Of a DNA stretch of 64,000 nucleotides, positions 46,139 through 55,165 are shown piece after piece (positions within the stretch are counted from its first letter, which is position 1; every line of letters starts with the position of its first letter). The stretch spans positions 1,054,001 through 1,118,000 of the forward strand of contig NZ_JACWMW010000001.1 of NCBI RefSeq assembly GCF_014773275.1, written 5' to 3'. Below the pieces are notes generated by a model. The model had not been told where the DNA came from, made no database searches, and saw nothing but the letters and a program-made list of their open reading frames with translations. Source of the stretch: Mucilaginibacter rigui (lineage in GTDB: Bacteria > Bacteroidota > Bacteroidia > Sphingobacteriales > Sphingobacteriaceae). The translations under genes and the position numbers were made by a program.

Positions 46139-46720
46139 TTAATTTTTCTGCCTGCGCAGGTACTTGGTCAGGATAACGATGGTCTGCCCGTCGATCTTGC
46201 CTTCAATCTGGTCGGTGTTATCGCTAACTAGCCGGATGTTTTTAACGACAGTGCCCATTCTGGGGTTAAGTGAACTTCCTTTGACATCCAACGAACGGGT
46301 TAAAATCACGGTGTCGCCATGCTGCAATTCGTTCCCAAGGCTATCGCGGTGAACCTCAGCTGGCTCCTCAGCTTCTACTGTAAAGCCTGCCTTTGCCCAT
46401 GCGAGCAGGTCATCTTCCAGGTAAAGTATTTCGAGGCAACCTGCGGCCCAATCCTCATCTTTCAGAAGGGACAAGATGCGCCATGATAAAACCTGCACGG
46501 CCGGGACATCGCTCCACATGGCTTCAGCCAGGAAGCGCCAGTAACGATTGTCCGGTTTTTCGGGTTTTGCCAGTTCGGACTTGCAGCCTAAGCAAACATT
46601 TATGTTGTTAGCGGCATAACCGGCTGGAGAAACTGTGTACACGGTAAGTTCGCTTGCAGATTGGCAGAGTTCGCAGGTGTTGATTTCGGGTGATCCCGCG
46701 TTTAAGGTAATGTTCATCAT
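46139..46720 (-). CDS. PhnA-like zinc-ribbon protein
   Basis: The 193-residue protein starts with a zinc ribbon (CELCQSASELTVY and CLGCKSEL) and ends with a PhnA C-terminal domain (LGNELQHGDTVILTRSLDVKGSS, VVKNIRLVSDNTDQIEGKID, TIVILTKYLRR). Despite the family name its link to phosphonate use is unproven; PhnA-type proteins occur singly in many bacteria. Two ATGs stand side by side at the start. The middle segment is helical and unassigned. Confidence 0.85.
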   Translation of the reverse strand: MMNITLNAGSPEINTCELCQSASELTVYTVSPAGYAANNINVCLGCKSELAKPEKPDNRYWRFLAEAMWSDVPAVQVLSWRILSLLKDEDWAAGCLEILYLEDDLLAWAKAGFTVEAEEPAEVHRDSLGNELQHGDTVILTRSLDVKGSSLNPRMGTVVKNIRLVSDNTDQIEGKIDGQTIVILTKYLRRQKN

Positions 46721-46738
46721 ATAAATTTAATATACTAT

Positions 46739-46873
46739 TTATTTACGTATAAAGTTAATTATGACAATGCCAAGTAAAATACCTAGCACCATGATCAGAT
46801 AAAGCAGGATCTCGTTACCTGCAAATTTTTTATATTTTGTCCAGAAGGAGTAATTATCGTTTTGTTTCCTCAT
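46739..46873 (-). CDS. 44-residue single-pass membrane protein
   Basis: The frame reads MRKQNDNYSFWTKYKKFAGN, then a strong membrane helix (ILLYLIMVLGILLGIVIINF) and a basic end. It lies between the PhnA-like and DUF983 genes, on the same strand, with the positive-inside pattern of a real membrane peptide. No family is recognised. Confidence 0.5.
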   Translation of the reverse strand: MRKQNDNYSFWTKYKKFAGNEILLYLIMVLGILLGIVIINFIRK

Positions 46874-46939
46874 CGGTAAGTTTTTCGCGAAGTTATGGTA
46901 TAGCGTATTTTACCTTTTGTAAAGGGAATGTGCCTAAGT

Positions 46940-47347
46940 TTAATCAGGCTTTCGGATTATGGATTTATCCAGTTCAGGACGGTAATGCACTTTTGGAGAC
47001 AACCAGTAAAGCAAAATGACCCTGGAATACCGAAAGTTTAATGGGGACAATAACACCAGGCCGATTAGGATTGTGCTCAAGTATAACCACGGGGAATCCG
47101 TATTACCGGTTACCAGCCGCGTTAAAAGGCAAATGCTTACGCCTTCCGCAACATTGAACGCGTAACTGACATACATGGCCGCGTAGAAATAGCCGGGTTC
47201 GATCTCGAAGATCATTCCACATGAAGGACAGTTAATATTGATCCGGTTCGCGCCTATACGCCATGCACCTCCCTCAAACATATTGCCCCTTCTGCAACGC
47301 GGGCATTTGGCGCCGAGCATGGCTTTCAATTTTGGTGTTTTACTCAT
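46940..47347 (-). CDS. DUF983 membrane protein with zinc-ribbon motifs
   Basis: The 135-residue protein has two CxxC pairs (AKCPRCRRGNMFEGG and INCPSCGMIFEIEPG) and two membrane segments (FYAAMYVSYAFNVAEGVSIC, then LYLSTILIGLVLLSPLNF). This is DUF983, widespread in Bacteroidota and of unknown function, perhaps linked to respiratory membranes. It follows the methyltransferase pair on the same strand after a 40-base gap. Confidence 0.88.
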   Translation of the reverse strand: MSKTPKLKAMLGAKCPRCRRGNMFEGGAWRIGANRININCPSCGMIFEIEPGYFYAAMYVSYAFNVAEGVSICLLTRLVTGNTDSPWLYLSTILIGLVLLSPLNFRYSRVILLYWLSPKVHYRPELDKSIIRKPD

Positions 47348-47387
47348 TTTATATTATTCTTCTTAGAGCAAGGAGCTATAATCTCCT

Positions 47388-48047
47388 CTATTCCTTTACC
47401 CACATTTTAAGGTATCTGCTGTATGAATTATTTATTAACGTATAGCCCGTTGGCACCTGCTTGTCAGGCGCATAATAAGTAACCAGCCTGGTCCCGGCCG
47501 GTTTGCTGGCCAGCATTTCCCGTATATGAAAGGTGTAGGTGTTATACAATTCATAAGATGTGTGTACGGCGTAATCGATCCGGCTTTCCGGTTCTATATT
47601 TTCGTAGAAAGAATTATAAAAATAAAAGTGATCATATTCATCATAGTTTAAGGAGGTGAGGTTGCCATGCCTGAAATGTACATTCTGAACACCGATCTGT
47701 TCTTTTGCGGTTTCGGCATAACCAAATAGTTCCTTACGCTGTTCGATGCCATGAAAGCTCGCTTCCGGGTGGTAGACACCGGCTGCGATACAGAATTTCC
47801 CGACACCGCTGCCGATATCAAGTACCCGTGCCCCCGGACTGGCGAGGAAATTACTGGCTTCCAGCGCAACACCAAGGCCGGTCCAATGTAGCTGGGAGAG
47901 CTCCCGGATATGCGAGGGGTATAAAGTGTCGAATGTGGCATCTTTGCGGAAGAAAGATATATTCAGGGTATCAGTATACATATACGATAGCTTTTTGTAT
48001 TTGAGATAAGTTTTATAATTAAACATGCCATTTATTGTCGGATCCAT
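47388..48047 (-). CDS. SAM-dependent methyltransferase-like protein (paralogue 1)
   Basis: The 219-residue protein has class I methyltransferase motif I (VLDIGSGVGKFCIAAGVYHP), then FHGIEQRKELFGYA and a distinctive DHFYFYNSFYENI. It shares its whole plan with the next gene upstream. Starts at 48047 or 48026 are possible; the first overlaps the neighbour by 16 bases. The substrate is unknown; FYFYNSFYENI resembles the NPxF/NSxF active-site strand of other methyltransferases. Confidence 0.75.
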   Translation of the reverse strand: MDPTINGMFNYKTYLKYKKLSYMYTDTLNISFFRKDATFDTLYPSHIRELSQLHWTGLGVALEASNFLASPGARVLDIGSGVGKFCIAAGVYHPEASFHGIEQRKELFGYAETAKEQIGVQNVHFRHGNLTSLNYDEYDHFYFYNSFYENIEPESRIDYAVHTSYELYNTYTFHIREMLASKPAGTRLVTYYAPDKQVPTGYTLINNSYSRYLKMWVKE

Positions 48048-48691
48048 AACTGGAGCAGGGTAAGAAAGGACTGCTCCACCAGTTTATAATTAGCAGGAAT
48101 CATTTCTCCGAGGCACTGGTAAGTCACAACACGTGTGCCGGGCGGTTTATCCTTGAGAACAGCCAACAGGTAACCGTTATAATATTCATAGAGGCTATAC
48201 GAAGTCTCTATCGTATCGTCGATGGCATTTTTCTGGTCGATATTTTCAAAAAAAGAGTTGTAGAAATAAAAGTGATCGAATTCATTGAAATTTATCTGTG
48301 TGATATTCGCATGGATAAAGCGGACATTAGGTAAATTAAGGTAGCTGCCGGCCAGGGTGGCGTAATGCACCAGTTCGTGCCGTTGTTCCGCCCCATAGTA
48401 CTTGCCATTGGGATGGCCGTGTGCCGCTGTTAGGCAAAATTTACCCGTGCCACTCCCGATATCCAGGATATTACCAGGTACGTTCAGGTAGTCGGCCGCT
48501 TTTGTTGCCACAGCTAATGGCGTCCAGTGCGCCATTGAAATCAGTTGCAGGTGTTCAGGGTATAACCAATCAAATTCCGCATCATTCCGGAAGAAACAGT
48601 CGTTGGGCCGGCGCTTCTCCACCGGGGTGAGCAACCTTTGCCGGTACGGTTCCGGTTCCGGAGGGAAAGGGGAAAAGGGATAAACATCCAT
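48032..48691 (-). CDS. SAM-dependent methyltransferase-like protein (paralogue 2)
   Basis: The 219-residue protein matches its neighbour: ILDIGSGTGKFCLTAAHGHP, YYGAEQRHELVHYA, and DHFYFYNSFFENID, preceded by CFFRNDAEFDWLYPEHLQLI. The N-terminus is Pro-rich. It is divergent from the Crp/Fnr gene, with palindromes between, so it is probably controlled by that regulator. The start at 48691 lies four bases after a TTTG, suggesting a very short leader. The tandem copies arose by duplication and have since diverged. Confidence 0.75.
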   Translation of the reverse strand: MDVYPFSPFPPEPEPYRQRLLTPVEKRRPNDCFFRNDAEFDWLYPEHLQLISMAHWTPLAVATKAADYLNVPGNILDIGSGTGKFCLTAAHGHPNGKYYGAEQRHELVHYATLAGSYLNLPNVRFIHANITQINFNEFDHFYFYNSFFENIDQKNAIDDTIETSYSLYEYYNGYLLAVLKDKPPGTRVVTYQCLGEMIPANYKLVEQSFLTLLQLWIRQ

Positions 48692-48734
48692 TCTGCAAAT
48701 TTCCGTCCTTCGGTTGCCCGATGCACCTGAAGGA

Positions 48735-48766
48735 GATCAGTTCAAAAACTGATCTTTATCAGTTTT
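48735..48766. promoter_or_regulatory. Overlapping Crp/Fnr-type palindromes
   Basis: Two exact palindromes share a half-site: GATCAGTT-N4-AACTGATC (48735-48754) and AAAACTGA-N6-TCAGTTTT (48745-48766). The second has the TGA-N6-TCA core of Crp/Fnr sites. They lie between the divergent methyltransferase and crp-like genes, just upstream of the -7 element. Confidence 0.7.
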
Positions 48767-48775
48767 GATTTTTCG

Positions 48776-48783
48776 TAACTTTG
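48776..48783 (+). promoter_or_regulatory. -7 element of the Crp/Fnr gene
   Basis: TAACTTTG fits TAnnTTTG exactly and ends four bases before the ATG, so the transcript would be leaderless or nearly so. Confidence 0.55.
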
Positions 48784-48787
48784 ACCT

Positions 48788-49495
48788 ATGAGTCTAAACG
48801 GAATTTTTCCGATCGAAAGGTGGAGTTTTACAACGCATTCGGTGCTTAGCGCGCTTTCTGATCAGGAAACAGCCCTGCTTACCCGGCACATTACCGAACA
48901 ACACCTCTTTAAAGGAGATGTGATCTTCCGTGAAGGAACCGTGCCTTCCGGTATCTTTCTTGTACGTAGCGGCAGGGTCAAGAAGTACAAGGCGGACCAG
49001 CTCGGAAAGGAACAAATCATTTATGTGGCCGGCCCGGGCGAATTGATGGGCTACCACCCGGTGCTTTCCGGAGAGCGCTATGCGGACTCTGCCGCAGCGA
49101 TGGAAGATACGATGGTGTCGTTCATTCCAAAAGAAGACTTCATGGATATATTAAGCCGGTCGCCAGTTTTCGCACTTCGCCTGCTAAAGGCAATGAGTCA
49201 TGAATTCACGGTATTGACCAATACTATCTCTGTGATTGCGCAACGGACAGGTCCTGAGCGGCTGGCGATCGCGCTCATTGTACTGCGGGAAAAGTTCAAA
49301 TACGGATTGAATGATCACGAAGCTATTCCGATCAATATTTCCCGCGCCGACCTGGCTAATATGGCAGGCCTTGCTGAAGAAAACGTGATCCGCCTGCTCA
49401 GAGAGTTTAAAGCAGAAGGTGTACTGTTAACGGAAGGTAGAAAAATCATCATCAAGGACGTACACCTGCTTGTCAAACGGGCTAATTACCGGTAA
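48788..49495 (+). CDS. Crp/Fnr-family transcriptional regulator
   Basis: The 235-residue protein has a cNMP-binding beta-roll (HLFKGDVIFREGTVPSGIFL, VRSGRVKKYK, PGELMGYHPVLSGERYADSA) and a C-terminal winged helix (INISRADLANMAGLAEENVI, RLLREFKAEGVLL). No N-terminal Cys cluster for an Fnr iron-sulphur site is present. It probably controls itself and the divergent methyltransferases through the palindromes between them. The effector is unknown. Confidence 0.92.
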   Translation: MSLNGIFPIERWSFTTHSVLSALSDQETALLTRHITEQHLFKGDVIFREGTVPSGIFLVRSGRVKKYKADQLGKEQIIYVAGPGELMGYHPVLSGERYADSAAAMEDTMVSFIPKEDFMDILSRSPVFALRLLKAMSHEFTVLTNTISVIAQRTGPERLAIALIVLREKFKYGLNDHEAIPINISRADLANMAGLAEENVIRLLREFKAEGVLLTEGRKIIIKDVHLLVKRANYR

Positions 49496-49690
49496 TGTTA
49501 TTTCCCAATACTTTGGATGAATCAGGCCAAATGATGTCTCAACAGGGGCTTTTTAATCCCTGGGATTTATTTTTTATGGTAGCGTGAATTTTAATTGTAT
49601 TTTCAAGAATTGGTAAGCTCAAGCCTTATCAATATGAAAACAGGTTGTCATAATATATTAAGATGATAACAGCTTTTCGATGCCATGCTT

Positions 49691-52054
49691 ATGAAAAAAA
49701 TTTCCTTTTACATCACAATGATACTTTTACCGATGCTGTCTTTTGGCCAGGAAGCATTTATACGGGGAACTATCACCAACGGAGTGACTAACCAGCCGGT
49801 TAGTGGTACTAGTATCCAGGTTTTGGGCGGAGGGGCAGGAGTGGTTTCTGATTCGCTGGGTAACTACAGCCTAAGGTTAAGGCCCGGTAATTATACCCTT
49901 ATGTTTTCAAAAGTTGGTTTTAAAACAGTATCGCTTGCAGATATACAGATCGGCACGGTTAAGCCTACCATTATGGATGTGGCGATGGAGCAAATTGTGG
50001 CAAGTTTAAACGAGGTGAAGATTCTGGGCAGCCGACGACTTAATAAAACGATGGAAAGCCCGCTATCCCTCAGGAGCATTGGCGTTTCGGAGATCAAAAG
50101 AAACCCCGGTGGTAACCGTGATATATCAAAGGTGATCCAGTCGCTGCCCGGCGTTTCGTCGCCGGTTAGTTTTCGTAATGATATTATTATCAGGGGTGGC
50201 GCACCTAACGAGAACCGCTTTTATCTGGATGGGGTAGAGATCCCCAATATCAATCATTTTGCTACGCAGGGTTCGTCCGGCGGGCCCGTGGGACTTATCA
50301 ATGTCGACTTTATTAAAGAGGTGAATTTTTATTCGGGCGCTTTCCCGGCAAATCGTGGCAATACCCTGAGTTCGGTTTTCGAGTTTAACCAAAAGGATGG
50401 CCGCGCTGACAGGTTGGGCGCTACGCTTTCTGTTGGGTCAAGTGATTTTAGTGCAACCATTGAAGGTCCTCTGGGAAAACGTACTACCTATCTGGCTTCG
50501 TACAGGTACTCCTATCTACAAGGCTTGTTTAAACTGCTAAAACTACCGTTCTTGCCCTCATACCAGGATTTTCAATTTAAGATAAAAACAAAACTCAGCA
50601 ATAAGGATGAAGTAACATTTATTGGCCTTGGGGCCATAGATAGGTTTAAACTTAACCTATCGGCAGACAGTACCGAAGAAAACCAATATACGCTGGCCAC
50701 CATCCCTGTGAATACGCAAAATAGTTATACCGTGGGCGCCACTTACAAACATTTCAGGCCAAAGGGTTTTATCCTGTTTGTAGCCAGCAGGAGCTATTTA
50801 AACAATAACGCGGTAAAGTATAAAGACAACCAGGAAAGCATGGGCCGTATACTTGACTATACTTCGGCAGAGGCCGAAAATAAATTGCGTTTGGAAAGTA
50901 CCAGCCAGCAAGGCTTGTATCGTGTCAACTTTGGTGCCGGCGGCGAGGCGGCACATTATAGCACTAATACATTTAATTTGTTGCCTTATGGCAACCAGAT
51001 ATACAATTCGACCATCAACTTTTTTAAATATAACGTATTTGGGCAGGTAAGCCGCCCGTTTTTTAATAACCTGTTGTCCCTGTCATTTGGCTTAAGGGCA
51101 GATGCAAACAACCTTTCATCTGACATGAATGACCTGTCGAGAACAATTTCGCCCAGGCTCTCGGCATCTTTAAATCTAAGCGAGCGGCTAAGCCTGAATT
51201 TTAACACGGGTATTTACTACCAGTTGCCGGCTTACACAGTTTTGGGCTACCGCGATAGTTTAAATACGCTGGTTAACCGTAATGTCAACTATATCCAGAA
51301 TAAGCAGCTTGTTTTGGGTATGGAATACAATTTACCCAGCACACGTTTTACAATTGAAGGCTTTTATAAATATTACTCACATTACCCTATTATTAAAACC
51401 CTTAATGATTCTATCCCCCTGGCTAATCTCGGGGCTGATTTTGGTGTAGTGGGCAATAACCCGGTGGTTGGCGAAAGCCATGGCCGAAGTTATGGTTTAG
51501 AGTTTTTTGCGCAGCAAAAACTCACCAATGGTTTTTACGGCATATTTGCACTTACGCTTTACAAAAGCGAGTTTCAGAACAAGAACGGGGCTTATGTGCA
51601 GTCATCGTGGAATAACCGCTATATACTCAGTTTAACCGGCGGTAAACTTTTAAAAAGCAATTGGGAGGTTGGTGCCAAACTCAGGTTAACCGGTGGCAGC
51701 CCTTACACCCCATATGACCAATCGTTATCATCGCTTAAAACAAACTTTAACATTTACCCCCGGGGTATACCGGCTTATAACCTGTTAAATACGCAGGTGC
51801 CGGCGCTGTTTTACCAACTTGATGCCAGGGTCGACAAAAAATATTACTTTAAACACTACGCATTTAACTTTTATTTTGATATGCAAAACGTTACAGGTTA
51901 CAAATATAACCGGCAACCGGTTATCGTGCCTGTTAGGGATCCCTCCGGAAATGTGATGGACGCCCCCGGGGATGCAAGCAAGATCCAGACAAAATTTCTC
52001 GCTCAAAAAGGCGGGAATATACAGCCGACCCTCGGGCTGATCTTTGAATTTTAA
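49691..52054 (+). CDS. TonB-dependent outer-membrane receptor
   Basis: The receptor has a signal peptide (KISFYITMILLPMLSFGQ), a CarboxypepD_reg-like domain (IRGTITNGVTNQPVSGTS), a plug with GGNRDISKVIQSLPGVSSP and IIIRGGAPNENRFYLDGVEI, and a large beta-barrel ending in LGLIFEF with a terminal Phe. The ATG at 49691 is preferred to 49685 because it gives a normal signal start. It lacks an STN domain and a SusD partner, so it is not an ECF-linked glycan receptor. The substrate is unknown. It stands alone downstream of the Crp/Fnr gene. Confidence 0.9.
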   Translation: MKKISFYITMILLPMLSFGQEAFIRGTITNGVTNQPVSGTSIQVLGGGAGVVSDSLGNYSLRLRPGNYTLMFSKVGFKTVSLADIQIGTVKPTIMDVAMEQIVASLNEVKILGSRRLNKTMESPLSLRSIGVSEIKRNPGGNRDISKVIQSLPGVSSPVSFRNDIIIRGGAPNENRFYLDGVEIPNINHFATQGSSGGPVGLINVDFIKEVNFYSGAFPANRGNTLSSVFEFNQKDGRADRLGATLSVGSSDFSATIEGPLGKRTTYLASYRYSYLQGLFKLLKLPFLPSYQDFQFKIKTKLSNKDEVTFIGLGAIDRFKLNLSADSTEENQYTLATIPVNTQNSYTVGATYKHFRPKGFILFVASRSYLNNNAVKYKDNQESMGRILDYTSAEAENKLRLESTSQQGLYRVNFGAGGEAAHYSTNTFNLLPYGNQIYNSTINFFKYNVFGQVSRPFFNNLLSLSFGLRADANNLSSDMNDLSRTISPRLSASLNLSERLSLNFNTGIYYQLPAYTVLGYRDSLNTLVNRNVNYIQNKQLVLGMEYNLPSTRFTIEGFYKYYSHYPIIKTLNDSIPLANLGADFGVVGNNPVVGESHGRSYGLEFFAQQKLTNGFYGIFALTLYKSEFQNKNGAYVQSSWNNRYILSLTGGKLLKSNWEVGAKLRLTGGSPYTPYDQSLSSLKTNFNIYPRGIPAYNLLNTQVPALFYQLDARVDKKYYFKHYAFNFYFDMQNVTGYKYNRQPVIVPVRDPSGNVMDAPGDASKIQTKFLAQKGGNIQPTLGLIFEF

Positions 52055-52273
52055 ATTAAATTGTAAGGCGGTTATGGAAGCAGATCAAAACAGTTTGATC
52101 ATATAAATTACACCCGAAAGCCATATTCTTATGACCTGATTTAAACACTGACAGGTTGAGATTGGTGCTTCTTCAATAAGCTTCCTGCTATACTCGAATA
52201 AAAATATCAGCCATCCTATAAAAACGGTCAAACCACTTTATATGAAATTTGTTAGGTGTGGTAAATTAAAATC

Positions 52274-53167
52274 ATGCTCTTAAAGAAGTCAATTCCGGTT
52301 TCATACATTTTTGGAAAAATAAAAAACGAACTGCCTTATGTCCTCGTTGTGGGTTTAGTGGTTAACTATTTAACCGGACATTTCAGGAATTTGATCCCGC
52401 AGATGCCTGTTGCTATTCCCACATTTATAGGTACTGCAATATCCGTAATCTTATCTTTTAAGATCAGTCAGTCTTATGACCGTTGGTGGGAAGCCCGTAA
52501 AATTTGGGGGAGTATCGTCAATGAAAGCCGGACCTTTGTTTTGCAGTTACAGTCTTTTGTGTCAAAAGATAGACAAAAGGAAATTAGATCTGTCGCTTAC
52601 CGGCAAATAGCCTGGTGCTATAGTTTAGGGCAAAGCCTGCGGGGGCTGGATGCCATGGCAAATCTTGATAAATATTTGTCAGAAGCCGACATGAATGAAA
52701 TTAAGCGACATATGAACAAACCATTGGCTATACTCCAATTGAATACGCGACAGATCACTCATTTGAGAGAGGAGGGAAGCATGGAACTGTTCAGCCAGGT
52801 GCAGATCAATAATACGCTTGTCAACTTTTCCAATGCCATGGGTATGGCCGAGCGTATAAAAAGTACGGTTTTCCCGCAGACCTACCGTTTATTCCTCCAT
52901 TATTTTATTTATATTTTCGTAGTAACGTTATCTATCGCACTAACCGACATCGACAGTTTTTTTGAAATTCCCTTGTTACTGGTCATTTCGTCGGCATTTT
53001 TCCTGTTGGAAAAATCAGCTACGCATTTGCAGGATCCTTTCAATAATTTACCAACGGATACTGCCATGACAACAATCGCTACTAACATTGAGATCAATAT
53101 CAAGCAATTAATCGGCGACCCGAATGTGCCCGAACCTTTACAGCCCGAACGCTTCTATTCACTTTAA
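52274..53167 (+). CDS. Bestrophin-like (UPF0187) anion channel
   Basis: The 297-residue protein matches bacterial bestrophins: SFKISQSYDRWWEARKIWGS, then IVNESRTF near residue 70-90, a pair of membrane segments (FLHYFIYIFVVTLSIALTDI, then IPLLLVISSAFFLLEKS), and DPFNNLPTDTAMTTIATNIE near the end. Bacterial bestrophins are pentameric ion channels. It is a single-gene unit. Confidence 0.9.
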   Translation: MLLKKSIPVSYIFGKIKNELPYVLVVGLVVNYLTGHFRNLIPQMPVAIPTFIGTAISVILSFKISQSYDRWWEARKIWGSIVNESRTFVLQLQSFVSKDRQKEIRSVAYRQIAWCYSLGQSLRGLDAMANLDKYLSEADMNEIKRHMNKPLAILQLNTRQITHLREEGSMELFSQVQINNTLVNFSNAMGMAERIKSTVFPQTYRLFLHYFIYIFVVTLSIALTDIDSFFEIPLLLVISSAFFLLEKSATHLQDPFNNLPTDTAMTTIATNIEINIKQLIGDPNVPEPLQPERFYSL

Positions 53168-53315
53168 ATACATTTAATCATATATACCTGTAATCAAGTA
53201 TAGATTATAAAGATACCCAAACAGCTCGATAGCGCAATTTCGTCGCTAAAGCATATATTTTGCAACCATTTTGGGACAAGGTTTGCAGATTTTAACCAAA
53301 TTTAGATCATCGTAA

Positions 53316-53349
53316 AAACAGGCGGCATATCATAATACGCCGCCTGTTT
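53316..53349 (-). terminator. Terminator of the SusC/SusD operon
   Basis: An exact 11-base stem AAACAGGCGGC/GCCGCCTGTTT (53316-53326, 53339-53349) is followed on the minus strand by five Ts, just after the susD stop. Confidence 0.85.
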
Positions 53350-53365
53350 AGTCAGGTATCTATCA

Positions 53366-55138
53366 TTAATATCCTTTATTTTGTGTTAGCTTTGATGCGC
53401 CGCTTGCACCGCTCAGGTCTATCTGTCGTTGGGGGATAGGATAATATTCGTTTTTTCCGGTAGTAAAGTGCCCACCTTTAACATCTTGAGTAAACTTACT
53501 TTGATAAGTGAAGTATGCATTTAGTTCAGATTCGGCAATCCCCCACCTTACGAGATCAAAAAACCTGTGGCCTTCTAAAGCTAGTTCTATTTTACGTTCA
53601 AAATAAATTGCTTTTAAAGCCACGTCCTTGCTTGAAAAATAGCCCGTCGGGTAGGGGCTGATCTTATAGTTGGCAGCAGGTGTTGTTGAAAAACCACTTG
53701 TTGGTTTTGAAGGGTCTTTGTATTTGTAGACAAAGCCAGCTGGGTTTGCAGCCCGGTTACGTACCAGATTAACCAGTTGTAAAGCCCTCGGCAAGCCACC
53801 GGTTTGCGCTTGTGCTTCTGCTGCCATCAGCAATACGTCCGAAAAGCGGATGATGTTGTTGTTTATGCCCGAGCCTGGCGCCCATGAAAGCATGTCGCCT
53901 TCGGTGTCTTGCGCGGCATTTCCAAACACCATTTTTATAGGTGAGTAAGGGCCGGCGTACGGCTGGTTCCTTACCCAGTCATTCCCCGGATGGTTACCCC
54001 AGTCCAAATATGGGATACCACGGCGACCGGCTGTCCAGTCTAACCGTGGATCGATCGTACCCGCATCGGGCGTAAAGGGCTGAGCAGATGTCAACCCCAT
54101 ATCACTCTTAATGGGATGATCGTTGTATGTATCCAAATATGGTAGACCAGCAGGATCTGTACGGAAGTGATTTACCAGGTCAATGGAAGGCTGGTAAAAA
54201 CCGCAGCATGGGAACGGGCTGCCTGTGCCGTATGGGAAATTAAGCATATCACCATTATTGGCGTTTGAAGGACCGGCAGGGTCGGCATTTGCAGCGGCTT
54301 GTACGGCAAATACGGATTCCGGGCTGTTGTTTGTTGCTGCCCTGAAGTTATCTTCAAACCTGTCGTTTAAAGCGTATTTTACGCCGCCGGCTGTAGTGCC
54401 TTCAGCTATTACGGTTTCAAAAAGGTCGCGTGCCTGCTCAAATTTATGTTCATAAAGATAAGTTTTTGCCAGGTAAGCAGCAGCAGCCCACTTATTGGCG
54501 CGGCCTGCATCAGCCTGCTCACCGTCCATGTTTTCGTAGGCAAACTTAAAATCCTCCTCTATTTTTGGCCATATATCCGTGTTATTGGGTTGGTTAAAGT
54601 CTGTAGTAATTTCATCAATATATGGTACATTGTTAAACATCTTTTTCAGGTCGAAATAATAATGGGCACGTAAAAAGCGGGCCTGGCCCATCAGGTTAGC
54701 TTTCTCCTCTGCGGAGAAAGTACTCACCTTACCAATTGTGCTAATTAAAATATTTGTACGTGATATGCCTTCATAATCCGCCTTCCATTTGCTGTTAAAA
54801 AAGCCGTTGGTGGCATCGCTATTAAATTTTGATATCAGTTCTATAGGTGTTTGGTCGCCGGGGTCACTGCCTTTATTGGCATCGCCGCCTGCTACACCGC
54901 CATAGATCCAGTTGTCGGGGGACGTTTCCCATGCCCCTCCGCCACCAATTGCGGCATCTCCGCCCTGCTGGCCGTCAAGTGCAGCATAAGCGCCTATCAA
55001 CAATTGGTTAACTCCTTCTTTTGATACCAGCAGCGGGCTTTCTAAAGCGCCGGTCAGCGGCTTTTCTAAATATTTCTTACATGAGCCAAGTGCTATCGCA
55101 CCTGCCAGAATTATGGTGATAAATACTTTTGTTCTCAT
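53366..55138 (-). CDS. SusD/RagB-type nutrient-binding lipoprotein
   Basis: The 590-residue lipoprotein has a lipobox (IALGSCKKYLEKPL) and SusD features: TPR-like helices (LMGQARFLRAHYYFDLKKMF), RFSDVLLMAAEAQAQTGGLP, and the C-terminal RKIELALEGHRFFDLVRWG followed by YYPIPQRQIDLS. It caps the barrel of its SusC partner and delivers the nutrient. It is the last gene of the operon, 27 bases after susC. The substrate cannot be told from sequence; no glycoside hydrolase is next to it. Confidence 0.93.
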   Translation of the reverse strand: MRTKVFITIILAGAIALGSCKKYLEKPLTGALESPLLVSKEGVNQLLIGAYAALDGQQGGDAAIGGGGAWETSPDNWIYGGVAGGDANKGSDPGDQTPIELISKFNSDATNGFFNSKWKADYEGISRTNILISTIGKVSTFSAEEKANLMGQARFLRAHYYFDLKKMFNNVPYIDEITTDFNQPNNTDIWPKIEEDFKFAYENMDGEQADAGRANKWAAAAYLAKTYLYEHKFEQARDLFETVIAEGTTAGGVKYALNDRFEDNFRAATNNSPESVFAVQAAANADPAGPSNANNGDMLNFPYGTGSPFPCCGFYQPSIDLVNHFRTDPAGLPYLDTYNDHPIKSDMGLTSAQPFTPDAGTIDPRLDWTAGRRGIPYLDWGNHPGNDWVRNQPYAGPYSPIKMVFGNAAQDTEGDMLSWAPGSGINNNIIRFSDVLLMAAEAQAQTGGLPRALQLVNLVRNRAANPAGFVYKYKDPSKPTSGFSTTPAANYKISPYPTGYFSSKDVALKAIYFERKIELALEGHRFFDLVRWGIAESELNAYFTYQSKFTQDVKGGHFTTGKNEYYPIPQRQIDLSGASGASKLTQNKGY

Positions 55139-55165
55139 CTTTTAATCTTTTGCAATTATCAATTG

